64,000 nt of DNA. It comes from Sordaria brevicollis (Eukaryota > Ascomycota > Sordariomycetes > Sordariales > Sordariaceae). Of this stretch, positions 59,277 to 64,000 are shown piece by piece. The notes under the pieces are model-generated. The model did not search any database and was not told where the DNA came from. It was given only the letters and a program-made list of their open reading frames with translations. Location: contig JAUTDP010000010.1 of NCBI GenBank assembly GCA_033439795.1, positions 744,001-808,000 of the forward strand, in the 5' to 3' direction. A program made the position numbers and the translations under genes. Every line of letters starts with the position of its first letter. Within the stretch, counting starts at the first letter, position 1.

Positions 59277-60701
59277 CTACCTAAAAGCATCAACAACCCT
59301 CCCACTCCCCTCCTCAATCTCCACCGCACCCCATCTTTGCTCCCTACTCCTCCTATTTACCCCCCTTCCCATCGTCCTCCCTTCCTCCTTACCTATCTTA
59401 TCCTCTTCTTGGTCGAAAATACTCTCCAACCCCTCATAAATTCCAATCTCATCCAACAACACCTCCACCGCCCATACATAATATCCCCCGTATCCTCCAC
59501 CAGGACGACCTCTGCCTCTAGGTTGTTTGGTGCAAAGTAAATGTAGGTCGAGCATCTGGGAGAAGACCATGCCGTAGGAGGGTTTGCTTCTTTTTGATGC
59601 TGCTGCTGCTGTTGCTGGTATTGATGCTTGGGGTTGTGTCTGGTGATGGGGTTGGGGCTGGTACTGGTACTGGTACTGGTACTGGTACTGGTACTGCTGC
59701 TGTGGTCTGTAGTTACCAGACGGAACACCGCCGCCAACAGAATGTCCATGTCCATGTCCAACCGAGGCAGGAATGTACCCCATCGTCCCTTCCATCAGTG
59801 CCTGCGCTGGTGGTGGTGGTGGAGGATTAAATATAGATCGCATAACACTCAACTCCGTCTGCTTCTGTCCCTGCCCCCTATTATCCTCAAACATCGACCC
59901 TCCTCCTCCTGAATTCGAAGTCGTAGAGTTCAACATCATCACCAACGGTCCTTTTTTGCCTAGCCCACGGATTTGATCAGACAACTCAACCGCCGAGTTG
60001 TGAGCTTTTGACCTGTCCCCTGATTTGGGGTTGGAGAAAAGGGTGTTGAGCAGGTGGGAGGTGTTGGTTATTAGGATTATGTCTGGCAGCTGTGATCCTT
60101 CCTCGTCTTTTCCTTGTTGTCGTCCTCCCTCGTGCTGTATGCCGTCGTCCGCAATGACTGGAGCATTAGAAGGCTGAGAAGAACCCTCCAACTCCCCCAA
60201 AACCTCCCTCAACCCCTCCACATCAAAAACCCTCGCCACCAACACCCTCTCCAGACAACCTTTGATTTTCGCCCTGTCCACCTGTTGTTCCCCATTCCCA
60301 TCCTTCTGCAGTGCTCTTGTCTCACTAACCAACGCCAACCTCAACCTGGGGAGCAAAGAAGTTGTTGAGAGGGTGGTGATGATCATTGCCTTTCCGTTTC
60401 CTTTCCCATTCCCCATTCCAGTGTCAGAGGAGAGAAGCAGCATCCGCGCAGTAACCTGCAGTCCCATACCCAGGCCGATGGTATCTTCCTCCTCGGAGCT
60501 GATTCCTACCACGGAACCGGGCTCGAATCCGCCATTGAGTAAAATGTGGGAGTCAAGTTCGTGGGAGCCTGTGGAGAAAGTGAAGACTGAGGATCCATTG
60601 AGGTTGCGAGAGGAGGCATCAGAGCCACGCTGGTTGCTGCGAAGCCGGGCGATTCGCGGATCTTGCGAGAGAAGGAGCGAGGCGGGGAGCGGTTGTGACA
60701 T
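59277..60701 (-). CDS. RecA/Rad51-like protein with degenerate nucleotide-binding loop
   Basis: One exon, 474 residues on the minus strand from ATG 60701. The start resembles the core of Rad51-family proteins: FSTGSHELDSHILLNGGFEPGS (shown here as residues 42-63 in outline) is the GSxELDxLLGGGxxxGS pattern that precedes Walker A. The expected GxxxxGKT loop is replaced by GISSEEEDTIGL (66-77), with no Lys. A Walker B-like strand is LPDIILITNTSHLL (about 205). GPLVMMLNSTTSN (about 255) resembles the strand after it. A Gln/Pro-rich insertion with repeated QY (about 335-346) follows, and a conserved-looking C-terminus (GMVFSQMLDLHLLCT, VWAVEVLLDEIGIY, RRSREQRWGAVEI). Inference: a Rad51-paralogue-like protein that has lost ATP binding, as in Shu-complex subunits. 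A more general P-loop-fold relative is possible. It is unrelated in function to the neighbouring FAS1 gene. Confidence 0.72.
   Translation of the reverse strand: MSQPLPASLLLSQDPRIARLRSNQRGSDASSRNLNGSSVFTFSTGSHELDSHILLNGGFEPGSVVGISSEEEDTIGLGMGLQVTARMLLLSSDTGMGNGKGNGKAMIITTLSTTSLLPRLRLALVSETRALQKDGNGEQQVDRAKIKGCLERVLVARVFDVEGLREVLGELEGSSQPSNAPVIADDGIQHEGGRQQGKDEEGSQLPDIILITNTSHLLNTLFSNPKSGDRSKAHNSAVELSDQIRGLGKKGPLVMMLNSTTSNSGGGGSMFEDNRGQGQKQTELSVMRSIFNPPPPPPAQALMEGTMGYIPASVGHGHGHSVGGGVPSGNYRPQQQYQYQYQYQYQYQPQPHHQTQPQASIPATAAAASKRSKPSYGMVFSQMLDLHLLCTKQPRGRGRPGGGYGGYYVWAVEVLLDEIGIYEGLESIFDQEEDKIGKEEGRTMGRGVNRRSREQRWGAVEIEEGSGRVVDAFR
59650..59697 (-). repeat. Microsatellite coding the Gln-Tyr tract
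   Basis: Repeats of TGGTAC (+ strand) read as alternating Gln and Tyr codons on the minus strand within the RecA-like gene. Confidence 0.8.
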
Positions 60702-61787
60702 GATGGGGAGGAAGGTGCGACGGATGGGTTGTTTGGTGCAGCCGGTTGCGGATGGTGGTCACGGCTTCCTTTTGGTCGTCAAAAATGGATGGTAAGATTG
60801 TGAATATGAAGGAAGACGGGTTGGTAATGGACAATTGGCGGAGAGGCCGTGTGCGAAATGAGCTTGGCAAGTTGTCATGAAGGCATCTCCGATGTGTTTA
60901 TTTGATGTTATGTCGAGAGAAAAGTTGTTCGGTTGAAGAAATTGTCTCGTCCCAAAAATGGGTGAAGTTGGGGACAATATGCGTGTGGCCATGGCTGCAA
61001 AACATCGGACCAAAAAAACATCCCGTCGAGAATGGAAGATAACATCTACATCAGACACGGGCAACTTGTGAGCAATTCGAAGTAGAAATTACCGAGAGCT
61101 ACTGCAATTTCATCGATATTTCTCATCCATCATTCATCTTCAATTCTCTAATAATACATACATACAACACTACTCCATATTCATTCAAGGACGAGTATAA
61201 AGGTATTGTCCATGATTATGTGCTAGGTAGTTAAAAACTTTGGTATGGTACTGTGTGCGTCGATTCTCGTTGTAAGCAGCTGCAGGAGGAAACAATGCCA
61301 AAAAAACGAGAAAAAAGACGGGTGATCGCGAAGAAACAACCTCGCGCCCCAGATAGCAAGAGGAATCTCGACTCCCATTGACGTTTAACAAGAAACTAGA
61401 CAGAAACAGAGATAAAGGAAGATTGTAAGAGCACCATAGGAGTTGGCGAGGTCCCAACGAGCACGCCTGTCACTCTCTCTTTCTCTCCTCCCATTGTCTG
61501 CGCACCAAAAAAAGCAAATAATTAGGCAATTTTTCTTCTTCTGCTGTACAAGAGTTTCCCTGCACAACCGCGATCGTTTCCTCCACCATCAAGATACAAC
61601 CCTTTTGCCCAGAACGGAGGTCCTGCTCGAACGATCTCGGCGGCCGTGTATAGAGCCATACGTCGTGCTTCGCAATTCCTCAGCGTCAAATCTTGGCGTA
61701 AAACAACTCTGCAAACTTTGGCTTCAGGTTGTGATGCTAGCTCATGTCACCATCGCGCCGTTCACCACCCCGCGACAATCCTCGTTT
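60702..61787. other. Intergenic region between the RecA-like and Pal1 genes
   Basis: It holds the promoter of the RecA-like gene (reading left) and the 3' UTR of the Pal1-like gene. A frame at 61443-62027 (+) overlaps the Pal1 end in antisense and is not supported. Confidence 0.5.
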
Positions 61788-63954
61788 CTACGCGTATTGC
61801 GAGGGTACGGGACCAGCTTCGGGGCCAGGAGGGGCCGGGCGGGTCCGCCTTCCACCCTTCAAACTCTTCATACGGCCCAAGAGCCCGGTCGGCTTTTGCT
61901 GTCCTTCCTCGAGGGTCATGGCCGCATCTGTGGTAGCCCGACGCTCCATATGACCTCTGGGGCTGTTGTTGTCGGCCTTGCGCACGCTGAAGCCCTCCTC
62001 TCCACCCTTGCCTTGGCTGTATTCTGAGAAGAAGGGGTTGCGCTCCGAGTTGGGGGTGTTCATGCTGTTAGAAGTTCTACCGCCACCGGCTGGGGGAGAC
62101 CCCGCGTAGTTGTAATCCGTGCTGTTAAGTCGGCCCAAAGACTGGAACTCTCGCTCGCGGGGGCCCTTGTTGATGTTGCGTATCCGGTGCGCAAGGGACT
62201 TCTTGCGCGCAAGACCGTTGGTAGTCAACTCCTGAGCAAGCTCGTCGTGGCGTTGCTGGATCGCGGTACGTGCAGCCGGCGTGCCCTCCAAGAAAGTCGA
62301 CGTACCAAGACCCAAGGACTCATCACCGTGCATGGCACTGCCGCGGGAGGTAGGATCGAAAACAGGCAACTCATTCTTGGATGGGAGATTCTTATCCCTC
62401 TGGGTCCAGTCTCTGTAGGCCTCGTCGTCGTGTTGACCCATGAACGTGGCATGATCGGGCCGGGGGTTCAAAGGTCCAGCACCACCAAGACTGTTGTTCA
62501 GCGAGCCTTCGGGGAAGGCTTCCATAGGAGAAGGACGACGGCTTCCGTTCTTGTTCCGGTGGGGGTTGAGCGCATCGAATGGGCCATCGTGATGGAACAC
62601 TGACATCATTTCGGTTAGTCTTGTAAAAGCAGAGGTAAGCATTCGGGCAACTCACTTCCGGTTCCATAAATGCTTGTGGCATCAAGCTGGTCGATAATGT
62701 CGAGCTTGCGGTTGGTAGGCTTCTTCTCCTTGTTCTCGCGGTGACGACGCTCGCGCTCGCGCTCACGCCGCCTGGCATCACGGGCACGCTTCTCTCTCTC
62801 ATCCTCGGTCAAGTCAAGAATAGACGTATCCGAGTTCCTGCGCGGGCGCCTCTCGGTTCTTCGCTGCTGCGGGGGAGAGTCAAGGTCGATGAGTGTGCCG
62901 CTGTTACCAGTTCCCCTTGTCTTCCTAGCACGAAGGTCTTCCTCTTGAGAACGAGACGGGCGATGGGCGGGAGGAGGTCCTCTGGGCTTGGCATTCTCAC
63001 GTCCTGCTGGGGGAGGGACAGGTCGGCGGGCTGCGGGCGGCGGCGGCGGCGGCTTTGAGCCAGATGGCCTGTCATCGAGGGTGAGAGAGGCCTATGCAAT
63101 GATAAGTGTCAGTCAATCGGTACGACATCAATGACACCCATCAAATGAGCGTTTGTGACTTGTTACAGCCGCGCGTGTTGGAGAAGACCTACAAAGATGT
63201 CCTCGGCCGTGGCGGACGGCTTCCTTCCAAAGCCAGACATTGTGTCGGAAACTGATCGGTTGGTTTGTGAAGTTGGACGAGCGTTGTTGGCAGCTCCAAT
63301 GTCGAGAAAAGGGTTTCGCGAAGTAGGTCTCGGAGGGGGATCGTCGAATGGAGAAACGAGAGGACCTGAAGTGGTGGGAGAGGCACGGTCACGGTTGCGG
63401 AAAGGATTGTTGGAATTGAGCGACAAGCCAGCAGACCGCTGATCTAAATCCCAAGTCAGGGGAAGAACCCAAAGCGTCAGCAAGTCGTCAAGCAAGGAAA
63501 GAAAAGCTTTAGAAAGGTGGGTTTGGGAGGCAGCGGCACCATGCATGCGAGTGACGCCTGTGATAGGGATATGAAACAGCAATCTCCTCTACATGACACA
63601 GCGGACTCAACGGCGGAGACGCACTGATAAGGTAGCGCCCAGGGCCAGCCAAGAGACCACTTAACGGCCAGGAACCCTCCTAATGGAACAAAGATGGACA
63701 AAAAACTGGGAAGTGGGAAAAGCGGCAACCTTTAGAACATGCCAATGGGTGGATCGGCCGTTTCTATTCTGCTGCAATTGAGGGGGGGCCGCTAAACAAA
63801 GCCATGCAAACGGGGGCCATGTGTTTGGGAAGGGGGCAGAAGGACCTAAGGGGGGAGCAGATCTTCCAGGGTCGGGTGCTGCTTTGTGGAAAGAAAAGAT
63901 ATAAAAAGGGAGACTTGGGAACTCACCATTCTGCTCCGACTGGAAAAACGCCAT
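61788..63954 (-). CDS. Pal1-family cell-morphology protein
   Basis: Four exons on the minus strand (63954-63927, 63443-63193, 63091-62656, 62599-61788) give 508 residues; all introns are GT-AG and in phase, with a CTGAC branch point before the acceptor of the 483-base first intron. The N-terminus contains repeated NPF motifs (NNPFR, RNPFLD), binding sites of EH-domain endocytic proteins. A Pro-rich part and a very basic helix (EREKRARDARRRERERERR type, about 195-220) come next. The family signature spans the last intron: RKLDIIDQLDATSIYG, then GTGMFHHDGPFDALNPHRN (about 222-257). The remainder is low-complexity, with RNPFFSEY, and ends in a Pro-rich tail. Known: fission-yeast Pal1 and relatives sit at growth sites and endocytic patches and keep cell shape. 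ATG 63954 begins MAFFQSEQN on a first coding exon of only 28 bases. Confidence 0.93.
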
Positions 63955-64000
63955 GTTGGGCTAACTTTGTTGGTTTCGTGGGGATGGATTGCTGGAATGC

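Noticed and set aside
1..64000. tRNA, 5S rRNA, CRISPR
   Set aside because: I scanned by eye for B-box/T-arm sequences, the dispersed Neurospora 5S gene and spaced direct repeats and found none that hold up; tRNAscan and Rfam searches would be decisive.

Overview
This window is nuclear DNA of a filamentous ascomycete, most likely of the Sordariales (Neurospora-like). The evidence is short spliceosomal introns with GTRNGT donors and CTNAC branch points, CT-rich leaders, typical Pezizomycotina families (PTH11-type receptors, WSC, FAS1, Pal1, RBR ligase), and one retrotransposon with the C-to-T/G-to-A scarring of repeat-induced point mutation (RIP). I support 16 protein genes and one complete but dead LTR element. 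No tRNA, rRNA or CRISPR was recognised. Gene models were built by hand from splice signals and frame continuity.

Layout. 1-4.3 kb: no supported gene. 4.3-12.9 kb: two PTH11-like seven-helix membrane proteins on + (4331-5883, 11516-12884) flanking a secreted GH25 muramidase on - (7460-8208). 14.5-25 kb: an unrecognised 482-residue protein, a 1318-residue secreted WSC protein with five exons, and a coiled-coil orphan. 25.9-34.1 kb: an SH3 protein converges on an NT-C2 domain protein with very small first exons and a probable GC-AG intron. That gene is divergent from POP1 (RNase P/MRP). 34.1-38.7 kb is a gene-free stretch. 38.7-49 kb: an RBR ubiquitin ligase, SSZ1 (ribosome-associated Hsp70) divergent from RRP40 (exosome), and a membrane-anchored C2H2 zinc-finger protein. 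49.8-55.4 kb: a Ty1/copia retrotransposon with 188-bp LTRs and a 5-bp target duplication CATTG. 57.3-64 kb: a His-Asp-rich FAS1 protein, a RecA/Rad51-like protein without a usable Walker A, and a Pal1-family protein.

How genes relate. There is no operon or obvious biosynthetic cluster. POP1, RRP40 and SSZ1 all serve RNA maturation or translation, and SSZ1/RRP40 share a 699-bp divergent promoter. Secreted or surface proteins (GH25, WSC, FAS1, PTH11-like) and morphogenesis proteins (Pal1, SH3, NT-C2) are interspersed.

Most interesting: the two LTRs of the RIP-damaged element are complementary mosaics that switch from clean to mutated at the same LTR offset, which suggests recombination through the LTR rather than simple in situ RIP. 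Next come the membrane-tethered zinc-finger protein, the degenerate RecA-like protein, a tandem ~60-residue repeat in the WSC protein, and His-Asp tracts inside a fasciclin domain. I did not see a clearly new multi-gene system.
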